A stretch of 64,000 nt of DNA from Verrucomicrobiia bacterium (GTDB lineage Bacteria > Verrucomicrobiota > Verrucomicrobiia > Palsa-1439). Made by a program: the position numbers and the translations under genes. Below are positions 51,570-59,967 of this stretch, in pieces (the stretch's first letter is position 1; every line of letters begins with the position of its first letter). The stretch is from contig JAJVHY010000007.1 in assembly GCA_022072455.1 (NCBI GenBank), positions 88,425-152,424 of the forward strand. The letters run 5' to 3'. The notes beneath the pieces were generated by a model. It had not been told where the DNA came from. It did no database searches and was given only the letters and a program-made list of their open reading frames with translations.

Positions 51570-52412
51570 CTAGAGGATTAAATTGTCGATCAGACGCGTT
51601 TTGCCGATGTGCACAGCCAGGAGAGCAACGTTGCCGGCTTTGGCTTCATGGACTGGCAGGAGCGTTTCGGACTCCACGATTTCGACGTAATCCAAGCGGG
51701 CGGCAGGAGCGAGTTGGATGGTGCGCTGCATGGCGGTTTGCAGGCGGTGAGCGTTATGCTCGCCCCCGTTGAACAGGTCTTGAGCGATGCCCAGCGCGCG
51801 ATAGAGCACCACAGCTTGGGCGCGTTCTTCGGCGCTGAGGTATTGGTTGCGACTGCTCAAGGCCAGTCCGTCCGGCTCGCGCACGGTCGGCACCGGCACG
51901 ATCTGAATCGGATAACTCAAATCGCGGGTCATGCGCTCGATGACTTTGAGTTGCTGAAAATCTTTTTGGCCGAATACCGCCACGTGCGGCTCGGTGAGGT
52001 TGAAGAGTTTGGCGACAATTGTGCAGACCCCACGGAAGTGGCCGGGCCGCCGTTCGCCTTCCAGCCGTTTGGCAAGCGCCTGTTCCTCGACCCAAGCGGT
52101 GGTTTGTCCACCCGGATACATCTCGGCATCGGTCGGCGCAAAGATGACATCGACCGATTCACGAATGCAGAGCGTCAGGTCAGCATCGAAGGTCCGTGGA
52201 TACCGGCTGAGGTCTTCATTGGGGCCAAATTGTGTAGGGTTGACGTAGATACTAACGATGACGGCGGCGTTTTGTTCGCGCGCCTTTCGCAGCAGTGCGG
52301 CGTGGCCTTCGTGGAGAGCGCCCATGGTCGGCACCAAGGCAATGCGCCGCCCCGCGCGTTTGACGGCGGCAACGGCTTCATGCATCTCGGCGGCAGACCG
52401 GATGACTTTCAT
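51570..52412 (-). CDS. panC: Pantothenate synthetase
   Basis: PanC joins pantoate and beta-alanine, using ATP, to form pantothenate. The 280-residue protein has the HIGH-like VPTMGALHEGHAALLR, NPTQFGPNEDLSRYPR, FGQKDFQQLKVI and SSRNQYLSAEER, all family hallmarks. No panB is adjacent. Its start lies 48 bases from the tRNA gene. Confidence 0.97.
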   Translation of the reverse strand: MKVIRSAAEMHEAVAAVKRAGRRIALVPTMGALHEGHAALLRKAREQNAAVIVSIYVNPTQFGPNEDLSRYPRTFDADLTLCIRESVDVIFAPTDAEMYPGGQTTAWVEEQALAKRLEGERRPGHFRGVCTIVAKLFNLTEPHVAVFGQKDFQQLKVIERMTRDLSYPIQIVPVPTVREPDGLALSSRNQYLSAEERAQAVVLYRALGIAQDLFNGGEHNAHRLQTAMQRTIQLAPAARLDYVEIVESETLLPVHEAKAGNVALLAVHIGKTRLIDNLIL

Positions 52413-52460
52413 GAAGGCAATTTAGCCGCGGGGCGGGAGCGCGTCACGGAGAAAAAAAGT

Positions 52461-52535
52461 TGGTGCCAGGGGGGAGAGTTGAACTCCCGACCAAGGGCTT
52501 ATGAGTCCCCTGCTCTACCACTGAGCTACCCTGGC
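52461..52535 (-). tRNA. tRNA with CAU anticodon (Met, or Ile2)
   Basis: 75 bases including encoded CCA. Acceptor GCCAGGG/CCCTGGC, D-arm GCTC...GAGC, anticodon loop CTCATAA, T-arm GGGAG-TTCAACT-CTCCC. The anticodon stem closing pair is A-G rather than Watson-Crick. CAU is read as elongator methionine by default; a lysidine-modified tRNA-Ile2 cannot be excluded. It is not initiator-like, because the acceptor 1-72 pair is G-C. Integrase gene on its 5' side. Confidence 0.92.
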
Positions 52536-52628
52536 GTAATTACTTTGTGTAACGTGCTTTACAGGCTTATTCAATGGGCTTAAGTTTTGACTTGTAACCC
52601 ATAGTTGTCACCCTGTATTCTACGGGGC

Positions 52629-53849
52629 ATGAAAACGACCCCTTCCCAGAAGTCGAACTCACCCGCCCTGCAGAACGTCGGGGAGAATCTGTACCGCAGC
52701 GAAACATCAAACATCTATTATGCCTTGTTCAAACGCAACGGCAAGCAGATTCGCCGCAGCCTCAAGACGACCGATAAAGACCTCGCCCGACGACGCCTCG
52801 CCGATCTCCGTCAGAAAGTCGGGCGACTCAGCAGCGACAGCGCGAAAAAACTGCCGTTCGCCGAATACCGGGTGGACGAGAAAACCGGCGAGCCGACCAA
52901 GGACCTGATTGGCGGTCTCGCCCACCGCTGGTTGGAGTTCGCCGGCGTCAAGCTGAAGCCGTCTTCGTATGACCGCCGACTGCGAACGATCAACTCGTTG
53001 GCCCCTCACTTCAGCGGCAAGTCGGTGGCCAGCATCAGCAAGCTGGACGTGGAAGAGTGGGCGGCAAAGCGGACAACGGTCTGCAAAGCGCGCACGTTCA
53101 ACATGGAGATCGAGACCTTACGCCTTACCTTTGACTACGCGATGTCGCACGGTCTCGTGCTGGACAATCCGGCTAGTCATATTGATCGTCTCAAGCTGAG
53201 TCGGGTCAAGCTGCACATTCCCACGCGACAAGAATTCAAGGAACTGCTCACCACAATCCGACAGTGCCGGCTGATGACCACGGGCTGCAACGAAAGCCAG
53301 GCCGCCGGCAACCTCGTTGAGTTCCTCGGCTACTCCGGCTGCCGGCTCGCTGAGGCTGTCGGCGACCACAAGTTCGGCAAGCCGCCCATTCTGTGGGGGG
53401 ACGTGAACTTCAAACTCCGCACGTTCACTGTCACCGGCAAGGGCGTTGACCAGGGCAAGACTCGCACGGTCCCGTTGTTCCCGCCGTTGGAACGGTTGCT
53501 CCGGGAGATGAAATCCAAGTTGCCCATGGCACCCAAGGCCGGTGAGCCGATCTTCAACATCCAGTCGGCAAAGAAAGCCATCGAGACAGCGTGTCGCCGC
53601 CTCGGCCTGCCACACTATTCGCATCACACGTTCCGCCATTTCTTCGCCAGCAACGCTATCGAGCAGGGCGTCGACTTCAAGGTCATCGCCGAGTGGCTCG
53701 GCCACGCCGATGGCGGCGTGCTGGTCGCGCGAACGTACGGCCATCTCCGCGCCGAACATTCAGCGGCCATGGCCAAGCGAATGACGTTCGATGCGGCGGC
53801 CGGTCAGCCGGAAAATGTTGTGGAGATGCCTCAAGCGACATACCGATAG
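52629..53849 (+). CDS. int: Tyrosine recombinase (integrase)
   Basis: 406 residues. N-terminal AP2-like/SAM-like DNA-binding part (about 20-185) and a C-terminal catalytic domain with Arg239 (YSGCRLAEA), Lys271 (TGKGVDQGK), His333/Arg336 (HHTFRHFFAS), His359 (LGHADG) and nucleophile Tyr370 (ARTYGHLR): the full R-K-H-R-H-Y set. The ATG at 52629 was chosen over a GTG at 52605. It lies 93 bases from the tRNA 5' end. Confidence 0.94.
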   Translation: MKTTPSQKSNSPALQNVGENLYRSETSNIYYALFKRNGKQIRRSLKTTDKDLARRRLADLRQKVGRLSSDSAKKLPFAEYRVDEKTGEPTKDLIGGLAHRWLEFAGVKLKPSSYDRRLRTINSLAPHFSGKSVASISKLDVEEWAAKRTTVCKARTFNMEIETLRLTFDYAMSHGLVLDNPASHIDRLKLSRVKLHIPTRQEFKELLTTIRQCRLMTTGCNESQAAGNLVEFLGYSGCRLAEAVGDHKFGKPPILWGDVNFKLRTFTVTGKGVDQGKTRTVPLFPPLERLLREMKSKLPMAPKAGEPIFNIQSAKKAIETACRRLGLPHYSHHTFRHFFASNAIEQGVDFKVIAEWLGHADGGVLVARTYGHLRAEHSAAMAKRMTFDAAAGQPENVVEMPQATYR

Positions 53850-53891
53850 AACAGCCCGGTTGTTCGTGCAGCGGCGCACGAGTTTGCTTCG

Positions 53892-54206
53892 CTACTTGGC
53901 TTTGCGCCTTGGCCGCTTGGGAGATCTGGACCTTCGGGGCTTCATCAGTTCGGCAATTACATCATGGAGTTGCTTGGTTGCATCGATTGTCGGGAGGAGA
54001 TCCGGCCAAGTCACGCCCAGCGCCCTGGCGATGAAAAGCATCTCGAAGTCCGTGACGTACACAAGTCTCGCTTCAATTCTGCCAACCGCTTCCCGGCTTT
54101 TGTCCAGACCCAACAGTTGCAGTTTTTCTGCCAATTGCTTTTGCGACCAGTGCCTCGCCACGCGCAACTTCTGAACCTGCCGACCGATGAGGTTGAGGGT
54201 TCTCAT
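53892..54206 (-). CDS. XRE-type HTH regulator
   Basis: 104 residues from the ATG at 54206: a Cro/CI helix-turn-helix (about 5-65, IGRQVQKLRVARHWSQKQLAEKLQ, DKSREAVGRIEARLVYVTDFE, LFIARALGVTWPDLL) and a Lys/Arg-rich C-terminal tail (RRSRSPKRPRRKAK). Likely element repressor. An ATG at 54242 would add 12 residues. Convergent with the integrase gene. Confidence 0.82.
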   Translation of the reverse strand: MRTLNLIGRQVQKLRVARHWSQKQLAEKLQLLGLDKSREAVGRIEARLVYVTDFEMLFIARALGVTWPDLLPTIDATKQLHDVIAELMKPRRSRSPKRPRRKAK

Positions 54207-54270
54207 CTCCCCGTCGTGAGGAAGTAGACCATCTACTGGCATCAATCCGGCTGGGTGTGCGATGGCCACG

Positions 54271-57200
54271 TTACCCCACGCCCACCGTGTTGGAGCGGTG
54301 CGCGTGGTGGCGTGCCGCTCTGATTGTTGTTTCCGAAAGTGACTCCTCACCATCCGGCGTTGCTGCGGTGTCGAGTTTGTTGGATGCTTGATTCCGCGTC
54401 AGGTCCAACGCCTTCACGATTTCTTCCTGACGCTGGGTCAGATTCCTGAGTTTGGCTTCATGCTCGAATGGCTCGCCGACCTTCGCTTCCAGTTCGGCCA
54501 ATCGTTTTCGCGACTCGGTAAGGTCTTTCTCGGTCTGAACCAACTTGTCGTCGAGAGCGTGAACAGCGTGCTCCAGCGAACGCATCGTGCCGTGGGCACT
54601 GTCGGAAATGCTTGCTGAGTAGAGGTTCGCGCCCTTCAGGACGAGTTCCGTGTGCTCCAACGCGCTCGCCCGCAGAACCACAGCGAATCCGGCAAGCTCA
54701 CCGATCTGGTACTCCTTGCCCGCGCCACGGAGTTGAAGCGCCCGGCGATTGATCAACTCACCGGCGATCCCGCGGTCCGTGTATTCCGTCCCCTCGATGC
54801 GAACCTTGAACGCGTTGCCCTGTGTCGGTTGCCGGACGGCCATGTCCTTTTGCAGATTCTCAGATCGTCTCGTGATAATCTCGATTTCCTCATGCGTCCG
54901 CCGAATCGTGTTGCGAATCCGGTACTGCGTCTCGTGGTGCTGGGCGTGCAGCCGGCTGAGTCGGCCCACCTCAGCGTCAATATGGGCCTTCTCAATGACC
55001 AACGGATTGCCAGAGGCAATCGCCTTGACCTCGGCATAGGTCAGCGCCGCGCCGTCAATGTCCTCGATGCGGCGCAGGTCGTTGCGACCGGTCATGACCT
55101 GCTGAATGAACTTGGCTTTTGTTTCGAGCGTCTGCCACATGTACGCGTCGAAACTGCCTTCGGTGACGTAGCGGTAGATTTGCACCTCGGCGTTGCGATT
55201 GCCTTGGCGCAAAATTCGCCCTTCACGCTGTTCGACATCAGCCGGTCGCCACGGCGCATCCAAGTGATGCAACGCGATCAACCGCTCCTGCACATTCGTA
55301 CCGGAGCCCATCTTTTGCGTGCTCCCCATGAGAACTCGAACTTTGCCCGCACGAACCTCCTTGAAGAGTGCGAGCTTGGCGGCATCTGTTTCGTAATCCT
55401 GAATGGCGGCGATTTCCGCCTCCGGAATACCGGCCGCTCTCAGCTTCGATGAAACGTCCTCATAGACCGAAAACCCTCGCCCCTTCGGTGTGGACAGGTC
55501 GGAGAAGACAAGTTGAGTGAGGCGCTCGTCTCGGGTTTCACGCCAAATGCGGAGGATCTCGTGAACCGCAAGATTGGCTTTGCTTTCGGGATTATCCCGT
55601 GCGTCGCCATCAACCAACCGCAGGTCCAGCGCCGCCTTGCGGCCTTCGGTGGTGATCTTGAGCATGTTGTCTTCGCGAGGATCAACGCGCCCTTTGCGCA
55701 GACGCTCCGCCCGCTCGGCCAGTTTGGAAACGAGCGCCTTCAACTCCGGCGTTGCCGGCGCGCGGATGATCGTAGCCTTCCCGTTGCGCAACGCCGGTGT
55801 CGGTAGCTTCAACGTCTGCGCGGTGTGGATGTCGGCAACCTGGCGGAACTGCTGCATTAGCTCAGGGACGTTCACGAACCGCGCGAACCGTGTGTTCAGC
55901 CGGTAACCCGCGCCGTCCGGAGCCAACTCCATCGCCGTCACCGGCTCGCCGAATGTCGCAGCCCACGAATCGAAATGGTGAACGCGCAACTTATGCAAGG
56001 CGGTCATTTGCAGATACCGCTGCATGGTGAACATCTCGGCCATGCTGTTGGCGATGGGCGTGCCGGTCGCAAACACCACACCGCCACCACCGTTCACCTG
56101 TTGGATGTAGCGGGTCTTGAGAAACATATCGAAAGCGCGCTCGGATGCCGTCTGCGGTAGGCCGGCGATCCGGGTCATCTTGCTGACGTAAAACAGATTC
56201 TTGAAGTAGTGCGCCTCGTCGATGAACAGCCGGTCCACGCCCAGTTCCTCGAACGTCAGCGTGTTGTCCTTCTTCTCCTCGGCCAGCAGCAGCTTGAGGC
56301 GCGTGTCCAACCGTTTCTTGGCGCGTTCAAGGTCTTTGACGATTCGCCGATCGTTCTTGCCGGCCCGCTGCTCGCGGATGGCCATCTCCAAGTCGGCCAG
56401 TTGCTCGCGGAAGAAGTCCTTCTTGGTCGCGTCGGAAACGGGAATCCGCTCGAACCCGGAATGCGTCACGATCACCGCGTCCCAGTTGCCGGTGGCGATG
56501 CGGCTCATCAACTGCCGCCTCTTGCTCGCCTCGAAATCCTCTTTGCCGGCCACGAGGATGTTCGCGCCCGGGTACAGCGTCAGCAGTTCCGACGAGAACT
56601 GGCCGAGCATGTGATTGGGGACGACGTACAACGTCTTGCGGGCCAACCCCAACCGCTTCAATTCCATACCGGCCGCAACCATCGTGTAGGTCTTGCCGGC
56701 GCCCACGACGTGTCCCAAGAGCGTGTTCGGTGTCTGAAGGACGCGCCACACGGCCGCTTTCTGGTGCGGATGCAACGTCACGACTTGGCTTGCGCCTGGC
56801 AACGTCAGGTGATCGCCGTTGAACGTCTGAAGCCGGACGTTGTTAAACTCGTCGTTATACTTCCGCACCAGCCGCTCGCGCCGGGCGTCATCCTGCCAGA
56901 CCCATTCCTTGAACCGCTCTTTGAGCTTCTGCTGCTTGTCGCGTGCGCCTTCGGTCGCCTCGCCGTTGACGATCAGTTTGTCGGAGCGCGGGTCTTTGTC
57001 GTAGATGGTCGGCGTGCGAAGATTGAGCGCGTCCTGAATCAAGTCGAGCGCACCGGCCCGGTCCGTCCCCCATTCAGTGGTGTTGGCGACGGTGCGCTTG
57101 GCAAAGTAATCGCCGGTAACGATCCAAGTGCCGATGGCGTGCGAATGGCTGACCTCGATGCCGGTGGCGCTGATCAATTCCTGACAGAACCTCTCGATGT

Positions 57201-59409
57201 CCGCTGCCGGTATCCACGATGACCCCAACCGCACGTCAATCTCGGTGGCCGACAAATCTTCCGGCTGCACGGCTTTCAGCGCCTCGATGTTCTCCTTAAA
57301 CTGGGCGTCGGTGATGGCCGCGGCTTCCGCAACCTCCAGCTTCTCGCGAACGTTGCCGGACAGGTACTGGTCCTCGGTCTCCCATTCGTTGGATTGTGGA
57401 TTCAGGAAGATCGCGCCGCGCAACTCCGGCAAGAACTCCTCGGCAGACCGGCACAGCAACGCGCTCATGTGCTCCAAATCCACGCGCGCTTTCTCGTTGA
57501 GCGAGACGATCAGTGCCTCTTGTGGCGTGGCAACCGACTCGATGGGCTTCTGGTACTGAATCGTGCGTTCCCGGAAGATTGCCGTTTTCGTCGCGCGCTT
57601 CGTCTCCTCGTCGTACACCTCCAGCGACAACAGTAACGGCAGGTCAGGATCGCCGTCGAAGGCACGCGTGTTTGCCCGGCTTGAAATCGGACCGAACCGC
57701 GAAACGAACGAGTCGTAGGTCTGGTTCAGTTTCTCGCGTGCCGCGACGATGGCGGCCTCGTCGCCGCCGTCGAGTTGACTGCGGAGACATTCACGCAACG
57801 CATCGCGCACGCGAATCAACCGCCGAATCCGCACTCTCGTCTCCGCCGGTAGTCCCGGCAGCGTCTTCAACGAATCGCCGACGCGCACCGCCACGTCGTC
57901 GTGAACCATCACATAGGCGTTTGGCTTGACGTGATCCGGGGCGGGAAACGTCTGGTCGAGCGTGGGCGGTGTGACCGCACGCTTCTGCGACCGGTAGATG
58001 TTTGTCGGCAAGCCGCCAATGACTTCCGCCAGTGCTTCCCCCAAATCGCGGCCATCGCTTTCCAGTGTCGGTTCATTGTCGCGGTACATGCGCCCGGACA
58101 ACTCCATCGTGCCGAGCATCATCTGCGGGCGTTCGGCGAAGAACTCGTTGATGTAGATCGGCTCGCCCTTGGAATTGACGTGCTCCGCCGTTCCCTTCCA
58201 TGCCGGCCCGGATGGCGTTTCGCCGGGGTTCAGCTTCCGCAAGATGACGATGTCGGTCGTGACCTCGGTGTTGGCGTTGCGCCGGAACGCATCGTTCGGC
58301 AGTCGAATCGCGGCGACGAGGTTGGCGCGCTCCGCCAGGTACTCGCGTAACGTCGAGTCCTCTTTGTCCAGCGTGCCCTTCGAGGTGATGAACAACAGCA
58401 ACCCGCCCGGTCGCACCTTCTCCAAGGCAGCGGCGAAGAAATAATCGTGGATAGGAAACTTGAAGACGTTGAAACGCGGATCGAACGGCTGGTAATCGCC
58501 GAACGGGATGTTCGAGATCGCCACGTCGTAGAAGCCGTCCGCCAGCCGGGCCTCCTCGAACGGCTGGTGGCGAATGTCGGCGTCGGGATAGAGCGCTTTC
58601 GCAAAACGCGCGGTCAGCAGGTCAATCTCAACGCCGGTAATCTGCGAGTGGGCGTGCATTTCCTCCGGCATCAGGCCGACGAAGTGCCCCAGTCCGCACG
58701 CCGGCTCCAGCACGCGCCCGTGCTTGAACCCAAACCGTGACAGCGCCGCGTACATCCCGCGAACGATGACCGGCGACGTGTAATGGGCGTTGAGAGTCGA
58801 GGCGCGAGCCGACGTGTGTTCCTCGTCCGTCAGAAGCTCGGACAGTTCGACCTGCTCCTTGAACCACTCGCGCGAGTTGACATCGAACACCTGCGGCAGG
58901 CCGCCCCAGCCGACGTACCGGACGAGAACGGCCTTCTCGTCGTCGGACGCTGCTCGTTTCTCGGATTCGAGGCGGCGGAGAAGCTTGATCGCCTCGACGT
59001 TGGCGCGGAACTTCTGCTTGAGCGATCCCTCACCGAGCCGGTCGCGGTCGGTGATCCGGTAGTTGGCCTGGTTACGCGGTGGGCCTAATCGCTCTCCGGC
59101 GGCAGGAGAACGTATTTCTCCCGGACCATCTCCCAAGCCCGGTCGTGGGCGTGCTGCGGCGTCAGCCCCTGCTGGATCAGTTGCCGGCGAATCGTGTCCA
59201 TTTCGCCCTTGGTCTGCTCCTCCGCCTCCAGCAACATCTGCTGGAGCGTGCCCGTCAGCTCCATTTCCGCCACCATGTGTGGCCGGTGTTGTCGCCAGTG
59301 TTGTTCCGCCATCAAGCCGTACTGAGTCAACGTGCTCACGCAAACCTCCATTGCCCGAAAACAAATCGAGCTGGTCCTGTTGCCGTCCCTTTGACCGTTT
59401 GAGAGCCAT
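54271..59409 (-). CDS. DNA N6-methylase / SNF2-type helicase (DarB-like)
   Basis: 1,712 residues. A low-complexity N-terminus (about 20-110) is followed by a class-I methylase domain (about 130-400) with SAM motif VLEPACGLGHF (233-243) and AISNIPFGDYQPF in place of the usual NPPY (300-303), then an SF2 helicase with Walker A LLGHVVGAGKTYT, DEAH-type LFIDEAHYFKN, ATGTPIANSMAE, MGSGTNVQERL and REGRILRQGN, and a C-terminal coiled coil. Such fusions are carried by phages (P1 DarB) and mobile elements and protect incoming DNA from host restriction. The TnpV frame overlaps its start. Confidence 0.9.
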   Translation of the reverse strand: MALKRSKGRQQDQLDLFSGNGGLREHVDSVRLDGGTTLATTPATHGGGNGADGHAPADVAGGGGADQGRNGHDSPATDPAGADAAARPRPGLGDGPGEIRSPAAGERLGPPRNQANYRITDRDRLGEGSLKQKFRANVEAIKLLRRLESEKRAASDDEKAVLVRYVGWGGLPQVFDVNSREWFKEQVELSELLTDEEHTSARASTLNAHYTSPVIVRGMYAALSRFGFKHGRVLEPACGLGHFVGLMPEEMHAHSQITGVEIDLLTARFAKALYPDADIRHQPFEEARLADGFYDVAISNIPFGDYQPFDPRFNVFKFPIHDYFFAAALEKVRPGGLLLFITSKGTLDKEDSTLREYLAERANLVAAIRLPNDAFRRNANTEVTTDIVILRKLNPGETPSGPAWKGTAEHVNSKGEPIYINEFFAERPQMMLGTMELSGRMYRDNEPTLESDGRDLGEALAEVIGGLPTNIYRSQKRAVTPPTLDQTFPAPDHVKPNAYVMVHDDVAVRVGDSLKTLPGLPAETRVRIRRLIRVRDALRECLRSQLDGGDEAAIVAAREKLNQTYDSFVSRFGPISSRANTRAFDGDPDLPLLLSLEVYDEETKRATKTAIFRERTIQYQKPIESVATPQEALIVSLNEKARVDLEHMSALLCRSAEEFLPELRGAIFLNPQSNEWETEDQYLSGNVREKLEVAEAAAITDAQFKENIEALKAVQPEDLSATEIDVRLGSSWIPAADIERFCQELISATGIEVSHSHAIGTWIVTGDYFAKRTVANTTEWGTDRAGALDLIQDALNLRTPTIYDKDPRSDKLIVNGEATEGARDKQQKLKERFKEWVWQDDARRERLVRKYNDEFNNVRLQTFNGDHLTLPGASQVVTLHPHQKAAVWRVLQTPNTLLGHVVGAGKTYTMVAAGMELKRLGLARKTLYVVPNHMLGQFSSELLTLYPGANILVAGKEDFEASKRRQLMSRIATGNWDAVIVTHSGFERIPVSDATKKDFFREQLADLEMAIREQRAGKNDRRIVKDLERAKKRLDTRLKLLLAEEKKDNTLTFEELGVDRLFIDEAHYFKNLFYVSKMTRIAGLPQTASERAFDMFLKTRYIQQVNGGGGVVFATGTPIANSMAEMFTMQRYLQMTALHKLRVHHFDSWAATFGEPVTAMELAPDGAGYRLNTRFARFVNVPELMQQFRQVADIHTAQTLKLPTPALRNGKATIIRAPATPELKALVSKLAERAERLRKGRVDPREDNMLKITTEGRKAALDLRLVDGDARDNPESKANLAVHEILRIWRETRDERLTQLVFSDLSTPKGRGFSVYEDVSSKLRAAGIPEAEIAAIQDYETDAAKLALFKEVRAGKVRVLMGSTQKMGSGTNVQERLIALHHLDAPWRPADVEQREGRILRQGNRNAEVQIYRYVTEGSFDAYMWQTLETKAKFIQQVMTGRNDLRRIEDIDGAALTYAEVKAIASGNPLVIEKAHIDAEVGRLSRLHAQHHETQYRIRNTIRRTHEEIEIITRRSENLQKDMAVRQPTQGNAFKVRIEGTEYTDRGIAGELINRRALQLRGAGKEYQIGELAGFAVVLRASALEHTELVLKGANLYSASISDSAHGTMRSLEHAVHALDDKLVQTEKDLTESRKRLAELEAKVGEPFEHEAKLRNLTQRQEEIVKALDLTRNQASNKLDTAATPDGEESLSETTIRAARHHAHRSNTVGVG
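59085..59339 (-). CDS. tnpV: TnpV-like protein overlapping the methylase-helicase
   Basis: 84 residues from a GTG with GGAGG five bases upstream. Sequence VSTLTQYGLMAEQHWRQHRP, HMVAEMELTGTLQQMLLEAEEQ, LIQQGLTPQHAHDRAWEMVREKYVLLP follows the TnpV (transposon-encoded) pattern. It lies wholly inside the 5' part of the methylase-helicase gene in another frame of the same strand. The overlapped part of the larger protein (residues 24-108) is Gly/Ala/Pro-rich, as expected when the TnpV frame is the constrained one. Confidence 0.75.
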   Translation of the reverse strand: MSTLTQYGLMAEQHWRQHRPHMVAEMELTGTLQQMLLEAEEQTKGEMDTIRRQLIQQGLTPQHAHDRAWEMVREKYVLLPPESD

Positions 59410-59967
59410 TGGTAAAATCGCGCATGCTGCCGTCCCTCGGTTGAGGGCATTCCGCTACGGGGCGATTTAGCCATGACTGGGGTGCGAAACCTGTTCGCGC
59501 CTGCGAACAACTTTCAGGACAAGTGCGAGCCTGCTTTCGGCAGGACTTTCAGACGAATGCGACAGACTGGCGGAGTTTTCCCGCTTGCGGAGACGGTCAG
59601 CGTGTTTCTTTCGGACGTGACGTTGCTCCAGCGTGAAGCCTTAGAAGCCCGCCCCGGCGCAGCGAGCACTGTCACAGGTGGAGGCTGTCGTTTGCACTAC
59701 CTTGACAGGGCGCAGCGAGCCGTACAATCGACAGGCGATTCACGCAAGCCGACTGAACCAAGCGCGAATGCGCAACGGAATTGAGATTGCGGAAAACGAT
59801 GTGGCCGCGAGAACCCCCGGCTCGCAGCGGCGACATCGGATGGCGGGATCGGGTCGCCACTGGCAAAGCCAATGTCTTCGGGTTTTGCAGCGGAGCACCG
59901 CTGTTGTGCCGAAGCGAGAAGCCCGAAGTCTTTGGCTGCTCGCGCGGTGAGTGTAGGCCGGAAAGGG
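59410..59967. other. Non-coding stretch with palindromes
   Basis: 558 bases with no credible gene. It has TGTTCGC-GCCT-GCGAACA (59492-59509), an operator-like dyad upstream of the methylase-helicase, and a long imperfect hairpin with 16-base arms (59867-59882 and 59922-59937, 14 of 16 paired) enclosing CAGCGG-AGCA-CCGCTG, just after the E1-JAB gene. Confidence 0.5.

Noticed and set aside
59867..59937. Integron attC site
   Set aside because: An imperfect hairpin of suitable size, but no GTTRRRY core and no integron integrase.
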